64,000 nucleotides of DNA. Origin: Staphylococcus ratti. GTDB taxonomy: Bacteria > Bacillota > Bacilli > Staphylococcales > Staphylococcaceae. A program made the translations under genes and the position numbers. The stretch spans positions 2,253,572 through 2,317,571 of the forward strand of contig NZ_CP086654.1 in NCBI RefSeq assembly GCF_020883535.1, given 5' to 3'. Below, one piece after another: positions 8,547-17,866 of the stretch; the first letter of the stretch is position 1; each line of letters opens with the position of its first letter. The notes below the pieces were generated by a model. The model saw only the letters and a program-made list of their open reading frames with translations. It searched no databases and was not told where the DNA came from.

Positions 8547-9815
8547 TTATTTCACATTTTCTTCATTTTGTTGATAGTTTAGACCATTAAAAAATAAATT
8601 CAATATAATAGCTGAAATTGTCCCTAAAACAATTCCATTTTGTGTTAACCATGTAAATTGATCACCAAGTGCTTTGAAAGCTTCAGGTACGGCTGTGATA
8701 CCAGCACCTAAACCTACTGAAATCGCGATAATTAATAAGTTATTTTGATTTTTAAAATTAATATCTCCTAAAATGCGCACACCATAAGCCATAACCATAC
8801 CAAACATCGCAAGCATCGCACCACCTAAAACAGAAAGCGGTATGATGTTAGCAAGCGCACCAATTTTAGGAATACAACCACAAATAATAAGCATAATAAC
8901 CATGCCGTAAATAACATCGTTTTTCTTAGCGCCTGATAGAGACACTAATCCAACGTTTTGTGAATAAGCCGTATATGGAAAAGCGTTAAAAATTGCACCT
9001 AACGTAATCGCAATACCTTCAGCCATATACCCTTTTCTAAAATCTTTACGTTCAAGTTTACGTCCAGTAATTTGGCTTAATGCGTGATAAACACCCGTAG
9101 ATTCGATTAAACTGATAAGTGCAACAATGAAAAAGACAACAATTGCGCCAAAATCAAATGCAAAACCATCAAAACGGAATGGTCGTGGAAGCTCAAACCA
9201 ATGTGCTTGTCCTACTTGAGAAATATCAACTAGTCCTAAGAAACTTGCGATAACCGTACCACTAATAAGTCCTAATAAAATCGCAATCGATCGAATAAAA
9301 CCTGTCGCAAATCTTTGTACGACTAAAATAATAATGAGCGTCGCAAATCCAAGTAAAATGTGTTTAGGTGAACCGTAATCTTTTGCACCTTGACCTCCTG
9401 CGATATAGTTCATCGCTACTGGCATCAATGTAATACCAATAATCGTTACGACGCTTCCTGTTACTACAGGTGGAAAAAGACGCACAAGATACGCAAAAAA
9501 TGGTGCAATAATAATGACAAGCAGTCCAGATACAAATAATGAACCATATAAAACATCTACGCCTTTAGACTGCCCTATCATAATCATTGGAGCTACTGCG
9601 GTAAATGTACAACCCAAGACTACCGGCAGTCCAATACCGATGCCACGATAGACTTGTAAAAATGTCGCAACCCCACACATAAAAATATCCACGGTAACAA
9701 GAAACGCAATTTGTTCAGGGGTGAATTTTAAACTTGTTCCTACAATAATTGGAACGAGAATCGCTCCAGCGTACATGGCAAGGAGGTGTTGTAAACTTAA
9801 TAAAAATCGTTTCAT
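8547..9815 (-). CDS. pbuX: Xanthine permease (NCS2 family)
   Basis: 422 residues with about 12-14 hydrophobic spans, typical of nucleobase:cation symporters. The family motif QNVGLVSLSGA is present near residue 285. It imports xanthine for the phosphoribosyltransferase encoded just upstream: its ATG overlaps the xpt stop by 4 nt (ATGA), so the two are translationally coupled. The operon order and the guanine riboswitch support xanthine rather than uracil as substrate. Confidence 0.96.
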   Translation of the reverse strand: MKRFLLSLQHLLAMYAGAILVPIIVGTSLKFTPEQIAFLVTVDIFMCGVATFLQVYRGIGIGLPVVLGCTFTAVAPMIMIGQSKGVDVLYGSLFVSGLLVIIIAPFFAYLVRLFPPVVTGSVVTIIGITLMPVAMNYIAGGQGAKDYGSPKHILLGFATLIIILVVQRFATGFIRSIAILLGLISGTVIASFLGLVDISQVGQAHWFELPRPFRFDGFAFDFGAIVVFFIVALISLIESTGVYHALSQITGRKLERKDFRKGYMAEGIAITLGAIFNAFPYTAYSQNVGLVSLSGAKKNDVIYGMVIMLIICGCIPKIGALANIIPLSVLGGAMLAMFGMVMAYGVRILGDINFKNQNNLLIIAISVGLGAGITAVPEAFKALGDQFTWLTQNGIVLGTISAIILNLFFNGLNYQQNEENVK

Positions 9816-10396
9816 GCGTTTTGATCTCCAACTAATAAAATTTTATTACCTTTTAAAGAGGCAATTTGGCAAAGTGATGACACGTTCAAACCTGCTTCTT
9901 CTAAGCGTGAACGACCTTGTTGAAAGCTTTTTTCTACTAATATACCAATTCCTACTGTGGTTGCATTAGCTTGTTCTACGAGGCGATGAAGTCCTAACGC
10001 TGCTTCTCCATTAGCTAAAAAGTCATCGATGATAAGTACGCGATCGTCAGGAGATAAAAATTCTTCTGAGATGATGACTGTACTCGTTTTGTTTTTCGTA
10101 AATGAATGTACATCTGTTTGATAAAAACCTTTATTCAATGTACTTGGTTTTGCTTTTTTCGCAAATAAACATGGTACATCAAAATGTAAAGCCGCCATGA
10201 TAGCTGGTGCAATACCAGACGCTTCTATCGTTAGAATCTTAGTTACTTGTTCTTTGGCAAATTGGTCGTGGAACACTTTTCCAATGTCATGCATGAGTTC
10301 AGCATCAATTTGATGATTTAAAAAGCTGTCTACTTTTAAGATTTTTTCATCAATGACAACGCCATCTTCAATAACTTTATTTTTTAACCTTTCCAC
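9812..10396 (-). CDS. xpt: Xanthine phosphoribosyltransferase
   Basis: 194 residues; makes XMP from xanthine and PRPP. The PRPP-binding motif VLIIDDFLANGEA is clear near residue 124. The GTG at 10396 is the start: GGAGG lies 7 nt upstream, and the extra 15 residues of the longer frame (to 10441) would be encoded inside the terminator hairpin of the riboswitch. First gene of the purine operon; expression should fall when guanine binds the leader. Confidence 0.96.
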   Translation of the reverse strand: MERLKNKVIEDGVVIDEKILKVDSFLNHQIDAELMHDIGKVFHDQFAKEQVTKILTIEASGIAPAIMAALHFDVPCLFAKKAKPSTLNKGFYQTDVHSFTKNKTSTVIISEEFLSPDDRVLIIDDFLANGEAALGLHRLVEQANATTVGIGILVEKSFQQGRSRLEEAGLNVSSLCQIASLKGNKILLVGDQNA

Positions 10397-10427
10397 TTTG
10401 GTTCCTCCTCGTTTTTGGTCCAAGATA

Positions 10428-10463
10428 ATAAAAAAGCCCAAAACTTCAGAATATAGTTTTAGG
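10428..10463 (-). terminator. Riboswitch-controlled terminator before xpt
   Basis: A 9-bp stem (CCTAAAACT/AGTTTTGGG) is followed by CTTTTTTATT on the minus strand, 32 bp before the xpt start. It lies about 200 nt beyond the aptamer. Confidence 0.85.
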
Positions 10464-10661
10464 AAGAGTAAGAGAAATACAGTTGTAGCGCGAGACGTTC
10501 ATATTTTCATATATTTTGATAGACGGATTAAAGTAAGGTGCGTTGCGTTTTTAATACGCCTACCTTTAATGACATCAATTCTTGTTGTAGTGTAAAATAC
10601 CATTAAGTCTCACACGTTGCGCGCCCTAGAGATGTTAGTTCGCATTACATTGATTTTCAAT

Positions 10662-10738
10662 TACTCATAGTCACATTGTTTAAGGCAACGTGGTAGAAAC
10701 TTCTAAAGCCATATCCTTCAGATTATATGAGTGTGATA
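10662..10738 (-). promoter_or_regulatory. Purine (guanine-type) riboswitch aptamer
   Basis: On the minus strand the aptamer reads CTCATATAATC...GATATGGC...TTTCTACC...TTGCC...GACTATGAG with a closing P1 stem CTCATA/TATGAG. The ligand-contact base is C (GACTATG); in adenine aptamers it is U. It heads the xpt-pbuX-guaB-guaA operon. Confidence 0.93.
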
Positions 10739-10750
10739 AATTATTTAATG

Positions 10751-10779
10751 ATAATAGCAAATTTGAGCTTAATAAGCAA
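10751..10779 (-). promoter_or_regulatory. Promoter of the xpt operon
   Basis: Minus strand: TTGCTT (-35), 17 bp, TATTAT (-10) with an extended TGC just before it. Transcription would start shortly before the aptamer. Confidence 0.6.
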
Positions 10780-10931
10780 TACCGTCGTGTCAAATCAATT
10801 GTTTTCAGAAATTTATGTAAATTTATTGCAGAAATACGCTCTCTATGGGCATAATAAAAGAAAATAGAGTCTTAAAATAATAAGGTTTAAGTATGCGCTT
10901 GAGACAATCTTTGACTTATACTTTAGCCAAC

Positions 10932-10957
10932 GATTATTTGAGCTGTAACTAGGGTAA
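10932..10957 (+). promoter_or_regulatory. Possible SigB-type promoter
   Basis: GATTAT, 14 bp, GGGTAA resembles the sigma-B pattern (GTTTAA/GGGTAT) and lies 35 bp before a YflT-domain stress gene. The -35 match is only partial. Confidence 0.35.
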
Positions 10958-10992
10958 TATTGAAATGAATACTATGAACGGAGGCGTCTATT

Positions 10993-11403
10993 ATGGCAGA
11001 ATTTAAAGTAGCTCGCACAGAAGAAGATGCGGTCAAAGCAGTTGATACTTATTTAAGAAACGGTTATCAAGAATCTGAAATTACAGTCATTAGTAAAGAA
11101 AAGCTAAAAACAGATCGATTTAACGATTGCGAAATCCAACACAAATCTACCAATGGCACAGTTAGCGACAAATTTATGCGTATGTTTATTGGTGAAGATG
11201 CTGAAGCTGCAGCATTAAGTCGCTTTAATTTCGAAGAGACACAAGCAGAAGATTTAAAACAAGACTTAAATAACCATAAGATTTTAGTCATTGTTCAAAA
11301 AGATACTTTACGTCATGGAGAGGTAGCGCATAACAATGCTGCTTACATTGATGAGTCTACTGACACGCACAAACCTTCTGAACATAAGGGAGACATCGAG
11401 TGA
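10993..11403 (+). CDS. General stress protein, YflT-domain (17M-like)
   Basis: 136 residues, soluble. The N-terminus (VARTEEDAVKAVDTYLRNGYQESEITVISK) is the ferredoxin-like YflT domain of heat/general stress protein 17M, usually sigma-B controlled in Bacillus and Staphylococcus. Residues after about 115 form an acidic, unstructured tail. GGAGG precedes the ATG by 10 nt. It is monocistronic and divergent from the xpt operon. Its molecular role is unknown. Confidence 0.8.
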   Translation: MAEFKVARTEEDAVKAVDTYLRNGYQESEITVISKEKLKTDRFNDCEIQHKSTNGTVSDKFMRMFIGEDAEAAALSRFNFEETQAEDLKQDLNNHKILVIVQKDTLRHGEVAHNNAAYIDESTDTHKPSEHKGDIE

Positions 11404-11679
11404 AAGTAAGTTGTTCGTTAAACATTTAAAATATAAATGACCTATGTAGGGGTTGGGACATTGCACAAATACTCTAAACTACGTGAGAGTATGCCCACAA
11501 TCGTGCCTTGTCCTAGCCTCTATATTTTTGAAATGGACATCAAGCGTGGTTCAAAACAACGTTATGATAACGTCACATTGTCACACGTCGAAAAGACTTC
11601 TCCCCTATTAGTTGAATGTCTGAGCGATTGTTCAATGACATCTATGCTATACTGTTATCAATCAAAAGAGGTGAGCGTA

Positions 11680-12354
11680 ATGGAATTTATACAAATTAAA
11701 TCTGCAAAAGATAAATGGTTCGAACCTGCACTCGATTTTTATATGGATAAATTAGACCCCCTTGTAACTGAAGATGAATCGGTTTTTATCCAATCCTTAA
11801 AAACTGAAAAAACACAAAACGATTATGTCTTTTTAGTCGGTATTGAAAACAATCGCGTGGTGAGCTTCTCAACAGCACATTATGAGGCAACAACAAACAC
11901 TGGTTTCATCATATATCTCATTGCTGAACCCGGTGAACATTGTGAGGCTTATTTAAAAGCTACGTTAGTTGAAATTGAAAAAGGGGTTAATCAATTATCG
12001 AATCAACTTCACGGACGAAATGTTAACTTTTTTATGTTTGAATCCACACTTGAAGCACCTGATGCCAATAATGAAGTAACGAAAGATATCGCTTTTCGTC
12101 GCCATTTTTTAACCGAAAACGGTTATGAAAAACAAACTCAAATTGCTTATGTTCAACCATCCCTGAACCGTAAAGGAAAGCCCGTTCCACTTGATTTATA
12201 TATAAAAGCAAATATTCCTCTCACTAAAGATATTTATGGCACAAGTGTAAAATCATGCTATATCTTAAAGTACGTTTTTGCCAATCGCATTCCGCGTAAA
12301 GTCATTTACCCGTTACTCATAAAAATGGACTTAAGTAGAGATATGAACGCATAA
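11680..12354 (+). CDS. Conserved staphylococcal protein, GNAT-acetyltransferase-like
   Basis: 224 residues, no signal peptide. The middle (YVFLVGIENNRVVSFSTAHYE...GFIIYLIAEPG) has the strand-turn-strand pattern of GNAT N-acetyltransferases, and FLTENGYEKQTQIAYVQP resembles their final motif. The acetyl-CoA loop is not clear, so activity is a guess. The start at 11680 is taken because GAGGTG lies 5-6 nt upstream; the frame is open further to 11437 but without a ribosome-binding site. It lies in the conserved xpt-tcyP neighbourhood. Confidence 0.6.
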   Translation: MEFIQIKSAKDKWFEPALDFYMDKLDPLVTEDESVFIQSLKTEKTQNDYVFLVGIENNRVVSFSTAHYEATTNTGFIIYLIAEPGEHCEAYLKATLVEIEKGVNQLSNQLHGRNVNFFMFESTLEAPDANNEVTKDIAFRRHFLTENGYEKQTQIAYVQPSLNRKGKPVPLDLYIKANIPLTKDIYGTSVKSCYILKYVFANRIPRKVIYPLLIKMDLSRDMNA

Positions 12355-12468
12355 GCCCTTGAAATCGTATTTCAAAGCCGTTACAATAAGGTGTAAGTGA
12401 GACTGACGGGTCAGTGAACTCAGACTACCGTATGTCTAAATAGACTGATATAGAAAGGATTCATTCAT

Positions 12469-13071
12469 ATGCTAACAAAAGAGTTTGCACTGAAATCAGG
12501 GCTAAGTGAAAAGCAAGTGCGTAAAATTGTACAGCACTTAGAAGAACGTGGCTACCAATTGAAAAAAACAGAGTACCGTGGGCGTGAAGCAACGGATTTC
12601 CAAGAAGAAGACATCGAGTTATTCCAAGAAATTGCAGAACGTGTTGGACGTACAAACAGTTACGAACTTGCATTTGAAGAACTTGAACAAGAAAAAGACT
12701 TTTTACAAGTTATCGTTAAAGAGGACAATCATAACTTACCAAGTGACCAACAATTTCCACAAGTTATGCAAGAACTTAAGGCTGAAATCGACAAAATGCG
12801 TGAAGAGCGTCAACTATTAGGTCAAATGATTTCTCAAGTACACAAACAACAAGAAGAATTAAAATCATTACATAATCAGCTTAACAGCCAACTTGAAACA
12901 AATACAAAATCATTAAACGCCATTACTGAAAGTCAAAAACAACAAACTGAACAGTTATCCAAAACACAAGAAAGTATCGAGTCTCAAGCGAAAGAGCAAA
13001 AAGAGCTTGTTACAACAATTAAAAACAACAACGAACAAAAAGGATTTTGGCAACGTCTATTTGGCGGTTAA
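12469..13071 (+). CDS. DUF536-type protein with N-terminal HTH and long coiled coil
   Basis: 200 residues. Residues 1-45 form a MerR/replication-regulator-like helix-turn-helix (ALKSGLSEKQVRKIVQHLEERGY). Residues about 85-185 are a glutamine/glutamate-rich coiled coil, and the protein ends in the aromatic tail GFWQRLFGG common to DUF536 proteins. Those are known from plasmid replication regions and from staphylococcal chromosomes. AAAGG lies about 10 nt upstream of the ATG. DNA binding is likely; the target is unknown. Confidence 0.7.
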   Translation: MLTKEFALKSGLSEKQVRKIVQHLEERGYQLKKTEYRGREATDFQEEDIELFQEIAERVGRTNSYELAFEELEQEKDFLQVIVKEDNHNLPSDQQFPQVMQELKAEIDKMREERQLLGQMISQVHKQQEELKSLHNQLNSQLETNTKSLNAITESQKQQTEQLSKTQESIESQAKEQKELVTTIKNNNEQKGFWQRLFGG

Positions 13072-13099
13072 AATCGTTTAATAACATTCCAATTTAATA

Positions 13100-13195
13100 C
13101 ATGTGCTAGGGGTGCTCTTAATTGAGCTGAGAAAGACGTCATCTTAACTCTTTGAACCTGAAGTGGTTAGTACCAACGAAGGGAAGCAAAATGCA
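13100..13195 (+). promoter_or_regulatory. TPP riboswitch (THI element)
   Basis: The conserved thi-box pieces are present in order: AGGGGTGCT, GCTGAGA, CTTTGAACCTGA, GTTAGTACCAACGAAGGGAAGC. It precedes thiO and should lower its expression when thiamine pyrophosphate is plentiful. Confidence 0.96.
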
Positions 13196-13246
13196 TTTTA
13201 TAATCTAAACTATTGATATATCTTTGTATTTTTCTATATAGCGTAG

Positions 13247-13275
13247 CCTCTTGCACATGGTGTAGGAGGTTTTTT
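13247..13275 (+). terminator. TPP-riboswitch expression platform overlapping the thiO ribosome-binding site
   Basis: A 10-bp stem (CCTCTTGCAC/GTGTAGGAGG, loop ATG) is followed by six T. Its 3' arm contains the AGGAGG that serves thiO 8 nt later. The same hairpin can therefore terminate transcription and hide the ribosome-binding site. Confidence 0.8.
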
Positions 13276-13277
13276 GT

Positions 13278-14369
13278 ATGCAAAAAGTGATAATTATTGG
13301 CGGCGGTGTAATCGGTTTATCCATTGCTCGACAACTTTCAAAGGGTCCTTATCACATTTCAATTATAGATCGCTCTACTCCACGAATGAATGCATCCTAT
13401 GCTGCTGGAGGTATGCTAGGCGCACAAAATGAATTTTTCGAAGACACCCCACTTTATCGCCTAGCGATGCAAAGTCGTGCGATGATGCCAGATCTAGCAC
13501 GTCAACTTTATAATGAAACAGACATAGATATTGAATTTCAATCCCATGGTCTCATCAAAATCGCTACAAACAAGCAGGACATAGCCAAAATTCAACAGCA
13601 ATATTCATTTTTAAAACGAGATGATCATCGTATCCATTGGTTTTCAAATGCAGAATTGTACAGTATGTTCCCTCACCTTTCACTAGAATCAACTGCCGCA
13701 TTTAAAATTCAAGACGATGCACAAATCAATGCAAATTTATATACTCAAGCACTCACCCGTTCGGTAAGTACACAAAACAACATTCATTTCTCCCCTCATA
13801 CCGAAGTACTGCACATTGCACAGAAATCAGAAGGTTATGAGGTATCTACATCTAAAGGGACGATGTATGCAGATATTTTAGTCATTGCTGCAGGCGCGTG
13901 GAGTGGCAAATTATTAAATAACTTAGGGATTTTCATCCATACACATGCCGTTAAAGGCGATGTGAAACTCATCGAAACTTCCTTTCCTTTAACACAAGCA
14001 ACACTATTTAATACAAATGGGTGCTATATTGTCCCTAAAAAACCAAATCGTTACCTTATTGGTGCTACTTCAGAATGGGATAATTGGTCAACAACGAATA
14101 ATAAAAACAATTTAAAGTGGTTAGACGACGCAAGCCAAGAGATGTTACCCAAATTACGTCATCATCGTACAGTGAAAACATGGACAGGCATTCGACCAAT
14201 CACCACAAATGAACATCCGATTATGGGGAAAATTTCTGATTCTCTCTATGTCGCAACAGGTCATTATCGTAATGGTATACTTTTGTCTCCGATTGTCGGA
14301 GACTTAATGGCTAAAGCAATTCAAAGCGATGCAACTGCATTGCACAAACTTGAATATTTCTACCAATAG
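13278..14369 (+). CDS. thiO: Glycine oxidase ThiO-like FAD-dependent oxidoreductase
   Basis: 363 residues of the DAO family. The FAD-binding GGGVIGLSIARQL motif is at the N-terminus, followed by SYAAGGMLGAQNE, typical of ThiO. A second FAD-contact region near the C-terminus reads GIRPITTNEHPIMG and TGHYRNGILLSP. ThiO oxidises glycine to the imine used to build the thiazole of thiamine. The TPP riboswitch upstream supports this role. However, thiS, thiG and thiF do not follow; the next gene is the cystine importer. The thiazole genes must be elsewhere or lost. Confidence 0.88.
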   Translation: MQKVIIIGGGVIGLSIARQLSKGPYHISIIDRSTPRMNASYAAGGMLGAQNEFFEDTPLYRLAMQSRAMMPDLARQLYNETDIDIEFQSHGLIKIATNKQDIAKIQQQYSFLKRDDHRIHWFSNAELYSMFPHLSLESTAAFKIQDDAQINANLYTQALTRSVSTQNNIHFSPHTEVLHIAQKSEGYEVSTSKGTMYADILVIAAGAWSGKLLNNLGIFIHTHAVKGDVKLIETSFPLTQATLFNTNGCYIVPKKPNRYLIGATSEWDNWSTTNNKNNLKWLDDASQEMLPKLRHHRTVKTWTGIRPITTNEHPIMGKISDSLYVATGHYRNGILLSPIVGDLMAKAIQSDATALHKLEYFYQ

Positions 14370-14447
14370 TAAAATAACACTTGCTTTTACACCTATAACC
14401 TATTATCCTTATTTTATAAATCGGAATTAAAAGGAAGCGTATAGATA

Positions 14448-15842
14448 ATGACTACATTTTTTATTATTCTCAATTTAGCCATTTTTATATTCGTATTAGT
14501 CGGCTTAGGTTGGATGGCTAAAAAACATATCAAATTTCCTAAACGTGTCTTTTTGGCATTAGGTTTAGGTGTTATACTCGGCTTAATTTTGCACCTTGCA
14601 TACGGAGCAAATAGCAAAATCACAACACAAACAACAGAATGGATCGGTATCGTAGGACAAGGGTATTTGTCACTTTTAAAAATGATCGTTATTCCTCTCG
14701 TATTTGTTTCAATTGTAGTAGCATTTACCAAAATTGATATCGGAGAAAAGTTCGCAAAAATGGGCGGACTCATTTTTATGTTTTTAATTGGTACTGTTGC
14801 AATTGCCGCTATGGTCGGCGTCATTTATGCAATGCTGTTTGGTTTAGATGCCTCTTCAATCGATTTAGGTCAAGCAGAGCAAGCTCGTGGTTCAGAAATC
14901 ACAAGCCAAGCTAAAGAAATGACTGCTACGACATTACCTGCTCAAATATTAGAATTATTACCTGCAAACCCATTTTTAGATTTCACAGGGGCGCGTGCAA
15001 CTTCTACAATTGCAGTAGTCATTTTTGCCGCATTTATCGGCTTTGCCTTTTTACGCGTTTTACGTAAAGAACCTGAAAAAGGAAGTCTACTCAAACGAGG
15101 TATTGATGCCGTTTATGCCCTTGTAATGGCCATCGTCACTTTCGTACTTCGTTTAACACCGTACGGCATTTTAGCGATAATGATTACAACCATTGCGACT
15201 AGTGATTTTTCAGCCATTTGGACGCTAGGTAAATTCGTTATTGCGTCCTATGCTGCATTGCTGACGATGTATATCATTCATATGCTTATTTTAGTCGTTT
15301 TAGGTATCAATCCTTTACAATATATGAAGAAAACGGCTGAAGTTATTTTGTTTGCTTTTACATCTCGTTCAAGCGCAGGCGCGTTGCCTTTAAACATTCA
15401 AACGCAAACACAACGTTTAGGTGTGCCACCTGCTATTGCGAATTTCTCTGGCTCATTCGGCTTATCTATTGGTCAAAATGGTTGTGCCGGCATCTACCCA
15501 GCCATGTTAGCAATGATGGCAGCGCCAGTGGCAGGTGTTGAAATCAATTGGCAATTCATTTTAACGTTAATTGTCGTCGTTGTGCTAAGTTCTTTTGGTG
15601 TAGCGGGTGTTGGCGGTGGTGCGACATTTGCTTCAATCCTTGTTTTATCAGCTTTGAACTTACCGGTAGGTCTCGCAGGGGTCTTAATCTCTGTCGAACC
15701 GTTAATCGACATGGGGCGTACAGCACTTAATGTGAATGACTCCATTTTAGCCGGAACAGGTACTGCTAAAATCACAAAACAATTAGATGAAGATACTTTT
15801 AAATCTAATCAATACGATGAACTAGCTTCTGACCATGTCTAA
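14448..15842 (+). CDS. tcyP: L-cystine importer (dicarboxylate/amino acid:cation symporter family)
   Basis: 464 residues with about 8-10 membrane spans and the hairpin signatures of this symporter family: the serine-rich stretch TSRSSAGALPLNIQ and the C-terminal GVGGGATFASI...LISVEPLIDMGRT. The length and sequence fit TcyP, which imports cystine with sodium. It sits between thiO and the nfrA/ahp redox genes, as in S. aureus. Followed by a strong terminator. Confidence 0.93.
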   Translation: MTTFFIILNLAIFIFVLVGLGWMAKKHIKFPKRVFLALGLGVILGLILHLAYGANSKITTQTTEWIGIVGQGYLSLLKMIVIPLVFVSIVVAFTKIDIGEKFAKMGGLIFMFLIGTVAIAAMVGVIYAMLFGLDASSIDLGQAEQARGSEITSQAKEMTATTLPAQILELLPANPFLDFTGARATSTIAVVIFAAFIGFAFLRVLRKEPEKGSLLKRGIDAVYALVMAIVTFVLRLTPYGILAIMITTIATSDFSAIWTLGKFVIASYAALLTMYIIHMLILVVLGINPLQYMKKTAEVILFAFTSRSSAGALPLNIQTQTQRLGVPPAIANFSGSFGLSIGQNGCAGIYPAMLAMMAAPVAGVEINWQFILTLIVVVVLSSFGVAGVGGGATFASILVLSALNLPVGLAGVLISVEPLIDMGRTALNVNDSILAGTGTAKITKQLDEDTFKSNQYDELASDHV

Positions 15843-15880
15843 TTGATTCAAAAATAGAAACTGATACTCTGGGTATAAGA

Positions 15881-15920
15881 AAGCCTCAAAATTCGAGAAA
15901 ATGAATTTTGAGGCTTTTTT
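15881..15920 (+). terminator. tcyP terminator
   Basis: Perfect 13-bp stem AGCCTCAAAATTC/GAATTTTGAGGCT followed by six T. Confidence 0.9.
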
Positions 15921-15988
15921 GTCACCTTGGAAGAGCTATCCCAATTATATATAGCTATTTGATATATATTTAGAGTATCTACTCAACG

Positions 15989-16873
15989 CTACATTTTTAA
16001 GTATACTTTTTCAAAAAATGAGTTTAAAATATCGTTCAATTCTTGCGGTGTATCATTCATAGGTTGGTGTTTCGTATTTTTTATAATAGCTTGACGTGCA
16101 TTGGGGTTAATTTCTTCTAAATAAGTATAGATACTGTTTAATTCTTTAGGAAAATCTTCTGATCCTCTTACCAATAACATAGGTGGATTATTTTTATATT
16201 GCTTAATTGCCCTCACATCTTTATATGCGCTCAAACCAAGATTTAAAAATACCGAGCGGTGCGATTCAAGGAGCGCTTTTTTAATATAGCACTGGGTTCT
16301 AAAGTTATCCGAACACATTTTAGGGTTAAGTTGACTTACAAGTTTCCACGGTATTAGTCGATAAATTATTTTTGAATACTTGATTTGTTTTTTCTCCTTA
16401 TCAGACATGATTCTATGTTGTCCCCAACTACCTATGAGTACGAGCGCATTCACCTTATCTGGATAACGATAAACAAATTCTTGAAGCGGATTTCCGCCCC
16501 ATGAATGACCTACCAAAGTCGCTTTTTCCATATTAAAAAACGACATCATTCTGTGTACATCTTCTATAGCATCTTCATAAGTCGGTACACCTTGCTTCAT
16601 AGAAGATTCACCTTGCCCTCTAACATTTACGAAATACAAATCAAAATTTTCGAAAGCATGGTACTGATTTTCCCACATTTGACTACATCCGCAGGCACCA
16701 TGATAAAAAATGATATGCTGTTTTTTCGTTTTGTCTCTTCCCGGTCTATGGTAAACAATAAGGTCACATCCCGAAACCGGTATTTCATATCGTTTAAGCG
16801 CTTCACTTTGAATGGTAATATCTTTCCATTCTGAAGATAATATTGATTTCTCAAAAGCACGTTTACTTTTCAT
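15989..16873 (-). CDS. Alpha/beta hydrolase
   Basis: 294 residues. The fold's landmarks are in order: an oxyanion HGACG loop, VRGQGES, the nucleophile elbow GHSWGG, an acid in VRGSEDFP and the histidine in TKHQPMND. No signal peptide. The substrate is not recognisable. The ATG at 16873 (MKSKRAF) follows GGAG by 11 nt; the longer frame to 16918 has no better site. It lies alone between tcyP and nfrA, convergent to tcyP, and may be a lineage-specific insertion into the otherwise conserved order. Confidence 0.8.
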   Translation of the reverse strand: MKSKRAFEKSILSSEWKDITIQSEALKRYEIPVSGCDLIVYHRPGRDKTKKQHIIFYHGACGCSQMWENQYHAFENFDLYFVNVRGQGESSMKQGVPTYEDAIEDVHRMMSFFNMEKATLVGHSWGGNPLQEFVYRYPDKVNALVLIGSWGQHRIMSDKEKKQIKYSKIIYRLIPWKLVSQLNPKMCSDNFRTQCYIKKALLESHRSVFLNLGLSAYKDVRAIKQYKNNPPMLLVRGSEDFPKELNSIYTYLEEINPNARQAIIKNTKHQPMNDTPQELNDILNSFFEKVYLKM

Positions 16874-17049
16874 TTTATTTACAACTCCTATATTCATCTG
16901 ATTAACAGAGTCTTTCATTTATACATAAATCAATTTTAATTTTATAGCATATTATTTGAAAAATCTAATCTTCACTAAGTAATTGGTTAAAATGCCAAAG
17001 AGCCAATTAAAAAAAGTATCGTTGCTGCTGAAGACGCGCCTTCTTTAAT

Positions 17050-17096
17050 ATAAAACGGCTTCAAAATTCAATCTTTCGAATTTTGAAGCCGTTTCG
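17050..17096 (-). terminator. nfrA terminator
   Basis: Perfect 17-bp stem (AAACGGCTTCAAAATTC and its complement) with a short T-rich end on the minus strand, directly after the nfrA stop. Confidence 0.85.
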
Positions 17097-17110
17097 GGAA
17101 AATTAACATC

Positions 17111-17866
17111 CTATTTTTTATTAAATCCTGAAATTTGGAGCCATTCTAACATTTCTACACGCTGTTTACTGTTCATAAATTGAGAAGTTTGTTCTGACCA
17201 CGTTTCAGTACGTTCTCCATTTGTACGTGCTTTATAATAGTTAGACACGGTTTCATCGTAAGTTTCAATTTGCGCTTCTAACTGTTGTTCATCATGCGAA
17301 TAGCCATCAATGTGAAATACATGGTCTAACGGTAAACGCGGTTTCGGTGTACCTGCTTCATCCTCTGCAGGCTCTCCAATCGCCATACCAAATAAAGGAA
17401 AAGTATATTCTGGCAGCTCTAAAATTTCACGTACACGCATGACATCATTACGTAATGAACCTAAATAAACAATGCCATAACCCATGTCCTCCGCCGTTAG
17501 CGCAATATTTTGTGCCATCAACGAAGCATCTACTGTGCCAACTAATAACCCTTCTGCCGATTCAAAGCTGCTTTCTAAATTAACATCTTGTTTGTTACTA
17601 GCCATTTGATGACGGTGATAGTCGATGACAAATACAAGCAAGTAACCATTTTCAAGAACGTAAGGTTGACCAGAGACTTCTTTCAAAGCTTCTTTCTTTT
17701 CAACGTCTTCCACGCCAATAACCGTTGTAGTTTGTAAATAACTGGACGTGGAAGCCATCTGACCTGCTTCAATTAATTTTTTGACAACTTCTCGATGAAT
17801 CGCGTTTGGTTTAAATTTTCTCACAGAATGATGTTTTTTCGCTAAATCGTATACATAATCTGACAT
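17111..17866 (-). CDS. nfrA: NADPH-dependent FMN oxidoreductase, nitroreductase family
   Basis: 251 residues. The N-terminal KKHHSVRKFK motif and the central AEDMGYGIVYLGSLRND and FPLFGMAIGEP blocks define the NfrA/flavin reductase group. S. aureus NfrA reduces nitro compounds and disulfides with NADPH and responds to oxidative stress. Start at 17866 (MSDYVY) because AAGGGG lies 8 nt upstream; the GTG three codons earlier overlaps that site. Divergent from ahpC across a 410-bp spacer, as in S. aureus. Confidence 0.93.
   Translation of the reverse strand: MSDYVYDLAKKHHSVRKFKPNAIHREVVKKLIEAGQMASTSSYLQTTTVIGVEDVEKKEALKEVSGQPYVLENGYLLVFVIDYHRHQMASNKQDVNLESSFESAEGLLVGTVDASLMAQNIALTAEDMGYGIVYLGSLRNDVMRVREILELPEYTFPLFGMAIGEPAEDEAGTPKPRLPLDHVFHIDGYSHDEQQLEAQIETYDETVSNYYKARTNGERTETWSEQTSQFMNSKQRVEMLEWLQISGFNKK

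Noticed and set aside
11437..11679. N-terminal extension of the GNAT-like gene
   Set aside because: The frame is open, but the only ribosome-binding site lies before 11680, and the extension looks like untranslated leader.
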